Positions 51,642-59,357 of a stretch of DNA of 64,000 bases are shown one piece after another. The DNA lies in assembly GCA_015061055.1 (NCBI GenBank), contig SUXH01000004.1, positions 1 through 64,000 of the forward strand, written 5' to 3'. The number at the start of each line of letters is the position of its first letter. Positions within the stretch are counted from its first letter, which is position 1. A program made the position numbers and the translations under genes. This DNA comes from Bacteroidales bacterium. Its GTDB lineage: Bacteria > Bacteroidota > Bacteroidia > Bacteroidales > Muribaculaceae. Under the pieces are notes generated by a model. The model made no database searches and was not told the origin of the DNA. It was given only the letters and a program-made list of their open reading frames with translations.

Positions 51642-52640
51642 TTATGAAAATGAGGGGAGGATTGATGTGAATTCTTTGATTGAGTTAGCTGTGAGTGATC
51701 TATCGGCTTGCTCAATGGTGATGCATTGTGGTGATGTGGCTGTAATGGTGATGATGCTGTCGGATTGTGAGCCGATGCGATAACCATTGCGTGCGAGAGC
51801 ATTTGCTATCCAACGACTCAGCGTAGTGTCGTTGCATTTTAGATAAGCTGAGTGTATGCAATCGATATTGATGCAGAAATCACCTTGAGTGAGATTGAAT
51901 GCGATGTGTTGTGATGAGAAAATAGAGTCCATTGTTCCTGCGAGTACAAGGTCCTCGGTGTTCCCACTTATTAATTGGCGGTCGTGGGTAATTATCCACA
52001 GTTCATCGGCAAGCATAACGGCTTGTGATAGGTCGTGAGATGAAAGGAGAATCGCTTTGTTGTGCTTATGAGCGAGTCGGTGAAGAAGAAGCATAGTTTC
52101 CATACGGCTTTCTACATCGAGAAAGGCTGTGGGCTCGTCGAGGATTATGATAGGGGTGTTTTGTGCAAGAGCCTTGGCTATCATAACCTTTTGGCGTTCA
52201 CCATCGGAGAGTTCGGCAAGGTATGAATCGGCTTTGTGTGCGATGCCTGAGTCGTGCATAGCTTCTTCTACAATTGTGCAGTCGTTTTTACTTAAAATGC
52301 CAAGAAAACCGGTGTAGGGTTGTCGCCCGAGTGATACAAGTTCGCGCACTGTGAGTCCGCCTGCTTGTGTGCGGTCGGTGTTGACAATACCTAATATTCG
52401 TGATAACTCCCGTTTGTTAATGGAGTTTAGTGGTTTTTGATTGAGTAGGACTTGCCCGCCGAGAGGTGTTTGGTTGCCGGTTATGGTGCGTAGGAGCGTG
52501 GATTTGCCTATGCCATTGGCTCCAATAAGAGCCACGAGTTTGCCTCGTTCAAGAGTGATATTGAGCGAAGATAGTATAGTTGTGGTGTTTTTGCCCTTGT
52601 GATAGCCTATTGTGAGATCGTTGGTAGATAGAATAGCCAT
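51642..52640 (-). CDS. ABC transporter ATP-binding protein (FecE/BtuD type)
   Basis: 332 residues from the ATG at 52640 (MAILSTNDLTIGYHKGKNT); the open frame extends far upstream into the permease gene but that part is a shadow. Walker A is GANGIGKSTLLRT, the ABC signature is LSDGERQKVMIA, Walker B is PIIILDEPTAFLD, and the H-loop is LLSSHDLSQ. An extra domain of about 80 residues follows at the C-terminus. It powers the FecCD-type permease encoded 2 bases upstream. Confidence 0.93.
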   Translation of the reverse strand: MAILSTNDLTIGYHKGKNTTTILSSLNITLERGKLVALIGANGIGKSTLLRTITGNQTPLGGQVLLNQKPLNSINKRELSRILGIVNTDRTQAGGLTVRELVSLGRQPYTGFLGILSKNDCTIVEEAMHDSGIAHKADSYLAELSDGERQKVMIAKALAQNTPIIILDEPTAFLDVESRMETMLLLHRLAHKHNKAILLSSHDLSQAVMLADELWIITHDRQLISGNTEDLVLAGTMDSIFSSQHIAFNLTQGDFCINIDCIHSAYLKCNDTTLSRWIANALARNGYRIGSQSDSIITITATSPQCITIEQADRSLTANSIKEFTSILPSFS

Positions 52641-52642
52641 AT

Positions 52643-53695
52643 TTAGTTGAAATACTGTAGTTTGCGACGGTTTAGGATTATGTAGATTATCACAGGAACG
52701 CCAATGATAGGAGTAATGGCATTGATAGGTATTATTCCTATGGTTGTGTGTGCTACACTGCATAGTGAACATAAGAGAGCCATTACAGCACCGGCAAGCA
52801 TTGTTATAGGAGTGAGAATGTTGTGGTTGGACGTTCCGAGAGATAGTCGGGCGATATGTGGAACGACCAAGCCAAGAAAGCTGATAGGTCCGCAATAAGC
52901 CGTAACAACTGCTGTGAGTAACCCGGTGATTAATAACAGCGCATTGCGGGTGTGCTTGATGTTTACCCCAAGATTCTCGGCGTAGCGATTGCCAAGCAAT
53001 AGAGCGTTGAGAGGTTTTACCATTAGCAGTGCTGCTATTAGTGATATAATTATTGCGATGGTGAAAATAGATATTTCGTCGGAAGATACGCTGGAGAAGT
53101 TACCCATACCCCAAATGACGAAAGAGTGTACACCTTCTTCGGTTGCAAAGAAATTGAGCAATGAAATGGCACTTGAAGTGAGATAACTCACCATAATACC
53201 TATTATGAGTAGCATTGTGGCACTCTTGACAAATGAGGAAAACACGATGAGCATAATCAATACCGCCATTGCACCAATAAAAGCTCCTGAAAGTGAACCT
53301 AAATGGGCGATATAGGAACTTGATGCGCCGGCAAGAGTACTGCCGCCTAAGAGCATAACAACTGCCACACCAAGACTTGCTCCTGTGGATATACCCAATA
53401 TAGAAGGGTCGGCAAGAGGATTGTTGAAAACGGTTTGCAATAACAATCCGCACACAGCCAAAGCCGCCCCTGCAAGAGTGGCTGTGATGATAGTAGGGAT
53501 GCGTGATTGGAAGATAATAACTTCCCACACTCTATTGCTACATTCTTCTCCCGATAGCATCCCGAAAATTTCATTGGCAGGGATATTCACCGAGCCTATA
53601 AGCAGATTGCTGATAATAAGGATTAATAGCAATATGGACAGGATGATTGAGGTAACGATAAATCGTTGGTTGTATGTGTGGGTCGAATTAGTCAT
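52643..53695 (-). CDS. Iron/cobalamin-type ABC transporter permease (FecCD/BtuC family)
   Basis: 350 residues with about ten membrane segments. FecCD family landmarks are SRIPTIITATLAGAALAVCGLLLQTVFNNPLADPSILGISTGASLG, the GNRYAENLGVN cytoplasmic loop and the GLVVPHIARL coupling-helix segment. It forms the channel for a siderophore, haem or corrinoid. It starts within the last eight bases of the binding-protein gene and ends two bases before the ATPase gene, a compact three-gene operon. Confidence 0.94.
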   Translation of the reverse strand: MTNSTHTYNQRFIVTSIILSILLLILIISNLLIGSVNIPANEIFGMLSGEECSNRVWEVIIFQSRIPTIITATLAGAALAVCGLLLQTVFNNPLADPSILGISTGASLGVAVVMLLGGSTLAGASSSYIAHLGSLSGAFIGAMAVLIMLIVFSSFVKSATMLLIIGIMVSYLTSSAISLLNFFATEEGVHSFVIWGMGNFSSVSSDEISIFTIAIIISLIAALLMVKPLNALLLGNRYAENLGVNIKHTRNALLLITGLLTAVVTAYCGPISFLGLVVPHIARLSLGTSNHNILTPITMLAGAVMALLCSLCSVAHTTIGIIPINAITPIIGVPVIIYIILNRRKLQYFN

Positions 53696-54827
53696 TGCTT
53701 AGAGGTTTGTAATATCGTGTTTCGTAATCGGGTAATAAATCGGGGTGAAATATTGCGATAAATTCTTTCAAAAGCATTTCGGGGTGAAATGGGAAGTCGT
53801 TGAAAAGAGTAGTTCGTTCGGTGTTGCAATAATAAATGTTTTTGTCTTTGAATGCCTTAAACTCTGCGTTAAGGGTGTTCTGTGATTTTAGTTTTGAATA
53901 AGATAGGGAAGCATCAAAACTCTTGATTAACCACACATCGGCATCGTGGGCTTTATCGAGCACTTGTGCCATATCAAGAGGTATTGACCCTGATGTGTGT
54001 GTGTCGCTCCAAGCATAGCTTCCTCCGGCATCGACAAAGAGTTGTGCCATATAGCTATCGCCACCCGGCACGAACCAAGTACCGTTGATGATGTTTTCGG
54101 AAAGAATAGTTGGGTGGTCGGATATGTTGTCTGTGAGTTGCTTCAAGCGGTTGTATTCGGTTACCACGTTGTTGTAGATGCTGTCGGACTTGGTGCGCTC
54201 TCCGAAAAGTTCTCCGAAAAGTTTTATCCATTCAGCTCTACCAAGAGGAGATGTTTCCATATAGTCTGCACACTCGATGATGGGAATGCCGAGTTTTTCG
54301 ATATCGTTATATTGAGAATCTTGGTAGGGTGAAACGATGATGGCATCGGGAGAAAGAGCTATGATATGCTCAATGCTTGGAGAAGCACTCGACCCAATGT
54401 TGGTTATAGTACCGTTTTTTACACCATCGGTAATTTCTTGTATAGTGAAATATTGAGGATCGCACACTCCGATTATTGTAGACAAGTGTCCTAATTCTTT
54501 TATGATATTGGCGTGAACCGATGAATATACAATTACTCGTTTTAGAGGAGTGGAAATTATACCATTCTCATTATTATACTCGTTAGAATTTCCTTTCAGA
54601 GTGTATTCTCGTAGGTTTTTGCTTGTGTCCCAAGGGTTAATAATGTTTATACGAGTTGTTTTATCCTTGTTGTGTTTAATGCTGAAACCTTTAGCTTCAA
54701 CGATGGTGTCGGAGATGAAACCATCGCTTTGAGAAAGCGAATCACCTTGTTTATTGGCAGAGTTGCAAGCAACAAGCAGGCATAAAACCGATAGAATAAT
54801 ATATTTTGATAAATGTGGTATATACAT
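53688..54827 (-). CDS. ABC transporter substrate-binding lipoprotein (iron/cobalamin type)
   Basis: 379 residues. Lipobox LLVAC at about residue 21 marks a lipoprotein. The body is of the BtuF/FhuD class III type: RVIVYSSVHANIIKELGHLSTIIGVCD, then PDAIIVSPYQDSQYND, and SGSIPLDMAQVLDKAHDADVWLIKSFD. The substrate is iron siderophore, haem or vitamin B12; no cobalamin riboswitch motif is visible upstream, so iron is slightly favoured. Transcription starts from the promoter at 54846-54876. Confidence 0.9.
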   Translation of the reverse strand: MYIPHLSKYIILSVLCLLVACNSANKQGDSLSQSDGFISDTIVEAKGFSIKHNKDKTTRINIINPWDTSKNLREYTLKGNSNEYNNENGIISTPLKRVIVYSSVHANIIKELGHLSTIIGVCDPQYFTIQEITDGVKNGTITNIGSSASPSIEHIIALSPDAIIVSPYQDSQYNDIEKLGIPIIECADYMETSPLGRAEWIKLFGELFGERTKSDSIYNNVVTEYNRLKQLTDNISDHPTILSENIINGTWFVPGGDSYMAQLFVDAGGSYAWSDTHTSGSIPLDMAQVLDKAHDADVWLIKSFDASLSYSKLKSQNTLNAEFKAFKDKNIYYCNTERTTLFNDFPFHPEMLLKEFIAIFHPDLLPDYETRYYKPLSND

Positions 54828-54845
54828 AATATATAATATATATCA

Positions 54846-54876
54846 CAAAGGTACAGAAACTTTGTGTGAACACAAA
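54846..54876 (-). promoter_or_regulatory. Promoter of the ABC importer operon
   Basis: On the minus strand TTTG (54873-54876), a 19-base spacer and TACCTTTG (54846-54853) fit the Bacteroidota consensus precisely, 18 bases upstream of the ATG. Confidence 0.65.
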
Positions 54877-54915
54877 AAAATATTCCTCTCATTTGAGAAA
54901 TGATAGAATATCCAT

Positions 54916-55041
54916 TTAAATTGTCATAAATATGGCCTTCAAAATTTCGGCAAGTAAATGTTTTTGAACTCTTTCTTGTGAATCTACTATTTTTTTTATA
55001 ACTTGCCATTGTTTTTCAGTAAGGTTGGTTGAATAATTGTT
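54916..55041 (-). pseudogene. Remnant of an IS5-family-like transposase, N-terminal part only
   Basis: A minus-strand frame of about 41 codons reads NYSTNLTEKQWQVIKKIV ... QKHLLAEILKAIF before a stop at 54916-54918. The N-LT-x-x-QW ... HLLxEILxAIF pattern is the start of IS5/IS1182-type transposases, where GCQW should follow; here the frame ends. No complete transposase or inverted repeats were found. A 330-base gap without intact genes surrounds it. Confidence 0.55.
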
Positions 55042-55157
55042 CAAAACTTCTTTGGACGCAATCTTAAAGTTGCGAAAATCAGGCTGATTAACCAACGGGA
55101 AATTAATTGTATATAAATTAGTTATCTTTCAGAATAAATTCTAAAACCTATACAACT

Positions 55158-56048
55158 ATGGCAACACGCGAGGAAATAGTGGCTCTATTTGCAGAGCCGG
55201 AGTTTAACCCTCAGAACTACAAGGGTGAAACTGACGAGAATGGCCTGCCACATGGGTCGGGCAAGATGAAATATGAGAAGCGAATGACGAAATATTGGCT
55301 TGGCTACTCGGACCACTCGGTGGCTCCAAAGAGCTATACGGGCGAGTGGTGTCATGGTGTGAAGTCGGGAGAGGGTAAAATGACTTTCTATGCAGATGAT
55401 TGTCAGCATTATTCCTACACCGGTACTTGGGCTGATAATCTGCCGGAGGGTAGCGGAGTTTTAAGGGTAATCGATGCTCGTAATTGTGAGAGTAATACCC
55501 CTTGCAACTTTGTTGCAGGTTGGCGTGAAGGTCGCAATACAACTATTGAGTTTGGGAAAATTTACGACTGTCAGTGGCGCGAAGGCTTGAAACAGGGTGA
55601 GGGTATTTGTACGCTCGAAGATGGTCGTCAGTACAAGGGCGAGTGGGAGGATGATAAATTGCAACTGGAGAGTTGTTCTTATGTTGAGGCTAAAGATATT
55701 CCGACGCTCATTGTTGAGATTCACCATGAAGGTTTCGACTATAGACGCCGATTGGTAGCGCTTGTTGAGGGGACGGAAGGTGAGCATATCATTGGCGATG
55801 TGCTTCCTATAGTGCAGGATAAGGGCTTTTCTGATGAAGAGTTGTTGATTACGATTCTCGGATTGGAGGGTGGTGCTCTAAAGTATCGCGTTGAGGCTCA
55901 CTATTCAGACAATGATACCCCTGTTTATGGTGTTATCTCTGTGGGGCAGAGCATCAAACATGAGTTTTGCAAGAAATGCAAAGCTACAATCTACGACGAT
56001 GATTATGACTACGAAATTGTAAGAAGTATAACCATACATTACAAATAA
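55158..56048 (+). CDS. MORN-repeat protein, unknown function
   Basis: 296 residues without a signal peptide. Residues about 20-180 contain four or five MORN-type repeats (YKGETDENGLPHGSGKM, YTGEWCHGVKSGEGKMTF, YTGTWADNLPEGSGVL, YKGEWEDDKLQ). The C-terminal ~110 residues are an unrecognised domain with VALVEGTEGEHIIGDVLPIV and a CKKC pair near residue 272, which could bind metal. MORN repeats often bind lipids or act as scaffolds. The codon use is visibly richer in GC than the surrounding AT-rich genes, and the gene lies next to a transposase remnant, so acquisition by transfer is likely. Confidence 0.8.
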   Translation: MATREEIVALFAEPEFNPQNYKGETDENGLPHGSGKMKYEKRMTKYWLGYSDHSVAPKSYTGEWCHGVKSGEGKMTFYADDCQHYSYTGTWADNLPEGSGVLRVIDARNCESNTPCNFVAGWREGRNTTIEFGKIYDCQWREGLKQGEGICTLEDGRQYKGEWEDDKLQLESCSYVEAKDIPTLIVEIHHEGFDYRRRLVALVEGTEGEHIIGDVLPIVQDKGFSDEELLITILGLEGGALKYRVEAHYSDNDTPVYGVISVGQSIKHEFCKKCKATIYDDDYDYEIVRSITIHYK

Positions 56049-56184
56049 AATATGATTGGTAGGGCATAACTCTGCGAATAGCTATCGAACTTAATTGAAA
56101 AACACCGGTAAGTCGTGAAAAATAGTAGAATCACAAGAAAGGGTTCGATGTTTTGAATACCATATTTTATGACAATAAAATAAT

Positions 56185-56229
56185 ATCCATCTAAAAAAGA
56201 GAGTAAGTAATATTCCTTTTTAGATGGAT
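56185..56229 (-). terminator. Terminator of the ECF sigma operon
   Basis: ATCCATCTAAAAA and TTTTTAGATGGAT form a perfect 13-base stem with a 19-base loop, just past the stop codon at 56238. Confidence 0.75.
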
Positions 56230-56237
56230 GTCATTTT

Positions 56238-56822
56238 TTATTTTTTAGTTGTGATCATAATAACTCCATTTCCTTCTTTTTTGTTGACTGTTATAGATGC
56301 AATTTTTTCTGGAGAGAGTTTGTCTACATCTTTCTTCTCAGCTCTTTTCCCATCAATTAGATATATAGGAATATTATTTGTTTTACTATCTTTGGTGTTA
56401 ATAATAACAACACCATTTTTGCCCTTTTCTCCATAAGATTCAGCAACTTTTGAGCCAGATTTATGGATATCTATACTTAAAATGTTTTCTGGTAGGATAT
56501 TTTCTAAGTCCTTCTTTTCTCGTACTTTACAATCAATAATAATTAAAGCATTGTTTGGTAGTGAATTGTTGACTTTAGCTGATGGTTGAAGGGCTATTGC
56601 AGGTTTTTCTGTAATGATAATATGATTCTTGATGACTTTATTGTTGTCATTTTTATATGCGATAATATACTTAGAAATACTTTTCCCTTCTAACTGTGAA
56701 CCATTGAAGTCGGTTATGACTTCTTTGTCGATAATATACTTGTGGATAGTATCTTGTTTGACTTCTGTTGAATGAGCATTTAATGAAAATGCACAAAATA
56801 CAATTAATAAAACCTTTTTCAT
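56238..56822 (-). CDS. Secreted protein with two TonB-plug-like repeats
   Basis: 194 residues with a signal peptide (about 1-18). Two repeats, about 92-144 and 153-194, have the form I-I-D-x-K ... LPENILSIDIHK ... NGVVIINTK and YLIDGKR ... LSPEKIASITVNK ... NGVIMITTKK. This is the core of the SusC/TonB-receptor plug domain (D-G-x ... I-x-SI-x-V ... GA-x-GV-I-x-ITTK), but no beta-barrel follows. Similar plug-like tails occur in BlaR1-type M56 peptidases of Bacteroidetes. It is the third gene of a sigma/anti-sigma operon. A role as a signal relay or receptor partner is inference. Confidence 0.75.
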   Translation of the reverse strand: MKKVLLIVFCAFSLNAHSTEVKQDTIHKYIIDKEVITDFNGSQLEGKSISKYIIAYKNDNNKVIKNHIIITEKPAIALQPSAKVNNSLPNNALIIIDCKVREKKDLENILPENILSIDIHKSGSKVAESYGEKGKNGVVIINTKDSKTNNIPIYLIDGKRAEKKDVDKLSPEKIASITVNKKEGNGVIMITTKK

Positions 56823-56838
56823 AATAAATGTTTGTTAA

Positions 56839-57351
56839 TTAAATAATTGCTAATAATGATGTTTTATCCGGTTCTTTAGTCATAATGAATGTTTTTATTG
56901 AGCCATCACTGAGTTCTACTTTAACCCAAACACCTCCTTTCATAGGAGTTGCTGTTATAGACATAATTTCATTCATCTCAAGATTCATAAGTTGTTGTAA
57001 TTCCTGTGCTATTTCACCCGTGTTAAATGAATTTTGTCGAGTTGAGAATAAATTTAAAGATATGATTAAAGCTATGCCGGCAGCTATGCCTCCAATCCAA
57101 TAAGTCAATTTTAGAGTGGACCATTTAGATTTCTTTGTGATAGAGTCATATTCTGCAACTCCTTTGTCGGAAAGTATATTAGAATTTAGACTTTCCATTT
57201 TAAGCATCTGAGCAATAGCGATTTCATCTTCATCTGCATTATGACTCATAAAGTATTCTGTAAGAATTCTTTCTTCATATATAGAAGTTTCAGCATCTAT
57301 ATATCGATTTATGAGTTCTTTTCGAGTCTGTTTATTTGTTATATCTATCAT
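56839..57351 (-). CDS. Putative anti-sigma factor, single-pass membrane protein
   Basis: 170 residues. The first ~80 residues are cytoplasmic and helical (ELINRYIDAETSIYEERILTEYFMSHNADEDEIAIAQMLKME), of the type that often binds ECF sigma factors. One membrane segment lies at about 86-104 (YWIGGIAAGIALIISLNLF). The periplasmic tail is short. Its start overlaps the sigma factor gene by four bases (ATGA), as normal for a sigma and its antagonist. It is much shorter than FecR-type regulators, so signalling by the next gene product is a possibility. Confidence 0.75.
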   Translation of the reverse strand: MIDITNKQTRKELINRYIDAETSIYEERILTEYFMSHNADEDEIAIAQMLKMESLNSNILSDKGVAEYDSITKKSKWSTLKLTYWIGGIAAGIALIISLNLFSTRQNSFNTGEIAQELQQLMNLEMNEIMSITATPMKGGVWVKVELSDGSIKTFIMTKEPDKTSLLAII

Positions 57352-57845
57352 AATTGATTCTTTATTAAATCCAACATTTGTTTTCTTGCAGAAGAAATAG
57401 TTGATTTGATGCTTGTTTTGGGTTTGCCAGTGATATCGGCTATTTCATCTAATGACTTTCCTTCTTCATTTCGTAAATAAAGATATTCTTTTTGCGTATT
57501 AGTTAATTTGCTATAAATGTGTTTCTTTATTATCTTTAAATCATCAATATCTGTGAGGTAAGTTGCTTCTATGTCTCCTATATAGTTGTCTTGAATCAAC
57601 GAATGTGTATCTAAATGATTCTTTCGATAATGTTTAATACAGATATTTTTGGTGATTTTTATTGCCAAAGATTCTGAGTCTTTAATAGGATAGCCTTGTT
57701 CGGATAGCTCCCAAAGTGTTAACAAAGATTCTTGAACAATATCTTCGGCTTCAATACCTCGTACAACCGAAATGAAGTTTCGAGCGAGAGAAATCAATTT
57801 AGGTCTTATTTTGTAAGATAATATGTCAAATTCTTCTTTTTTCAT
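57348..57845 (-). CDS. RNA polymerase ECF sigma factor
   Basis: 165 residues containing region 2 (AEDIVQESLLTLWEL) and region 4 (LTNTQKEYLYLRNEEGKSLDEIADITGKPKTSIKSTISSARKQM), the minimal ECF pattern. It is preceded by a -7 box TAATTTTG at 57874-57881 and followed by an overlapping anti-sigma gene and a plug-like secreted protein. The expected target genes are not obvious in this window. AT-rich composition supports accessory status. Confidence 0.9.
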   Translation of the reverse strand: MKKEEFDILSYKIRPKLISLARNFISVVRGIEAEDIVQESLLTLWELSEQGYPIKDSESLAIKITKNICIKHYRKNHLDTHSLIQDNYIGDIEATYLTDIDDLKIIKKHIYSKLTNTQKEYLYLRNEEGKSLDEIADITGKPKTSIKSTISSARKQMLDLIKNQL

Positions 57846-57873
57846 ATTTTGTGACGTTTCTACTTACAAGTAG

Positions 57874-57881
57874 CAAAATTA
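57874..57881 (-). promoter_or_regulatory. -7 element for the ECF sigma operon
   Basis: TAATTTTG on the minus strand, 28 bases before the ATG at 57845; no clear -33 element. Confidence 0.4.
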
Positions 57882-57930
57882 TGATAAAAGTAAAAGAAGA
57901 AATCTCTTTTTCTTAAAAAATAGTTTTTTG

Positions 57931-58644
57931 TTATTGGTCTTCTTCCCAGTCGTCAACGCTTACATCGAAGATAATCGGAACAAATACCGGTTGAGGGCTG
58001 GAACCTTCAATATCATACCAAGGACAGTTGGGCGCCATAGTGAGAACGATGGTAGAGGGTCGATTACTTTGGAAATTAACATATAAAGGAATTGCTACTT
58101 CGGCGCAGTTCCCATTCCCATCGCTCCATATTGTTACCTCGTTGAATACTTTGCAATTTAGCAACAGATAGCTTCTTTCACTGTTTTGTGGAAGGGTGTT
58201 TGGAATCCAAACTCTGGTGTATTGCGGAATGAAGGGAATGCTTCCTTCTTGAGGAAATGTTGTTTCCTCATTGGGAGCAAGTTCCAATTGTCCCGTTTCG
58301 ATTGAGAGTGTGCTTAATGTATCTGTTTCCCAGTAGGAGTCTTGCGCATTGGTGGCGAAGTGGTAAGTGCCTGAGAGATGAATGTTACATAAACGAATAC
58401 CATCTACTACTAAATAAAGGTCTGGCATATGGTTCTGAATGCGAATGCTTACGTGTGCAAACGCATCATCGGGAATACTTTGGTTATCGGGAGCTTTAGA
58501 ACCATTGATTGCAGTGTCGATGGAATATGAAATTGTGGTTTCCTGTTTTTCTGTGTCAGGATTGTTTGCATTAGCAAGTTCTTCGTTATACACGCAGGCT
58601 GTCATTGCGATGCTTAAAGATAAGAGGGCAAATATTGTTTTCAT
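57931..58644 (-). CDS. Fimbrillin-like lipoprotein (putative)
   Basis: 237 residues with a lipobox-like AMTACVYNEE, so probably lipid-anchored at Cys17. Fimbrillin-like features are the Thr/Asn-rich beta pattern and a C-terminal end IIFDVSVDDWEEDQ, which is the type of ending seen in FimA/Mfa family proteins. The middle contains LYLVVDGIRLCNIHLSGTYHF and TRVWIPNTLPQNSERSYLL. Fimbrillins build surface fibres after RgpB-type processing, though this one is short. No fim/mfa gene cluster is present, so the call remains tentative. Confidence 0.55.
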   Translation of the reverse strand: MKTIFALLSLSIAMTACVYNEELANANNPDTEKQETTISYSIDTAINGSKAPDNQSIPDDAFAHVSIRIQNHMPDLYLVVDGIRLCNIHLSGTYHFATNAQDSYWETDTLSTLSIETGQLELAPNEETTFPQEGSIPFIPQYTRVWIPNTLPQNSERSYLLLNCKVFNEVTIWSDGNGNCAEVAIPLYVNFQSNRPSTIVLTMAPNCPWYDIEGSSPQPVFVPIIFDVSVDDWEEDQ

Positions 58645-58851
58645 AGTTGTGTGTTTTGTAATATTAACAATTTAAATGGCATTTAGTTATTACAACTATG
58701 GATTCGGCGGAATAAATATGGTGGGTAACTTGGTTAATAGTGGTTTTGGAAATAGCGGCTGTATGAGCCTAAATTAATGCCTTTGGTATTCATGAGAAAT
58801 AGAGCCAAGAGGGTAATTTACGCTGATTGCAGTTGCGGGGGATACAGGTTC

Positions 58852-59010
58852 TTTAGGTTGTGTACCTAAACGGCACACTGCTGTTTTGATTGTTCTCGTC
58901 CAGGAGCTGAAGTACCCGGTTACCACAGATGACGCCCACAGGGCGTACACTCTTATCCGGCATCTTTACCCTCGGCGTGTCGCTTTGCTCTGTACCGGGC
59001 TGTTATGGCT
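58852..59010. repeat. Mosaic hairpin-rich intergenic repeat, copy C
   Basis: Aligns with copy A over GTGTACCTAAACGGCACAC, GGAGCTGAAG, ACCCGGTTACCACAGATGACG and CTCTTATCC, and with copy B over GGCGTGTCGCTT. The stem in the middle has changed from CCCTGCGGG in copy A to CCCACAGGG with the pairing kept. It ends directly at the terminator of tRNA-Val. Confidence 0.6.
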
Positions 59011-59012
59011 AC

Positions 59013-59043
59013 AAAAAAAGGAGCTACATTTCTGTAACTCCTT
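59013..59043 (-). terminator. Terminator downstream of tRNA-Val
   Basis: AAGGAGCTAC and GTAACTCCTT form a 10-base stem with one mismatch, followed by seven T residues on the minus strand. Confidence 0.8.
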
Positions 59044-59056
59044 GATTTTCTTGTTG

Positions 59057-59131
59057 TGGGCGTTGACGGATTCGAACCGCCGACCCTCTGCTTGTAAGGC
59101 AGATGCTCTGAACCAGCTGAGCTAAACGCCC
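59057..59131 (-). tRNA. tRNA-Val (anticodon TAC)
   Basis: 75 bases on the minus strand. GGGCGTT pairs with AACGCCC; TAGCTCAGCTGGTTCAGAGC forms the D arm, the anticodon loop is TTACAAG with TAC, and GGTTCGAATCC is the T loop. CCA is not encoded. Confidence 0.95.
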
Positions 59132-59225
59132 TATTGATTTCTCAATTGCGTTGCAAAGGTATAGCTTTTTTTTGAATTGGCAAAGAAAAAATGAAAAAAG
59201 TTTAGAAAAATTGTTCAAAGTGTTG

Positions 59226-59233
59226 TAAATTTG
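59226..59233 (+). promoter_or_regulatory. -7 element for purB
   Basis: TAAATTTG, an exact TAnnTTTG box, 124 bases before the purB start codon. Confidence 0.4.
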
Positions 59234-59357
59234 CAAAGTCAAAGGATATATGAAAAGATTAATGGTCTGATTGATAGATTTTTCTTGAAGAGAAGTAGAA
59301 AAAAGGAAATTTGATAGAAAATAAATAAAAGACAACCCAAAATAAATTGTTATAGAA

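Larger units (their letters stand above)
58645..59056. other. Gene-free interval of 412 bases
   Basis: 58645-58850 shows nothing I recognise. The rest is repeat copy C followed by the tRNA-Val terminator. Confidence 0.5.

Noticed and set aside
52641-52895. N-terminal extension of 85 codons on the ABC ATPase
   Set aside because: It overlaps the permease gene in another frame; homology and the ATG at 52640 define the start.
54828-55157. Cobalamin riboswitch upstream of the ABC importer
   Set aside because: The leader from promoter to ATG is only about 18 bases and no B12-box motif is visible.
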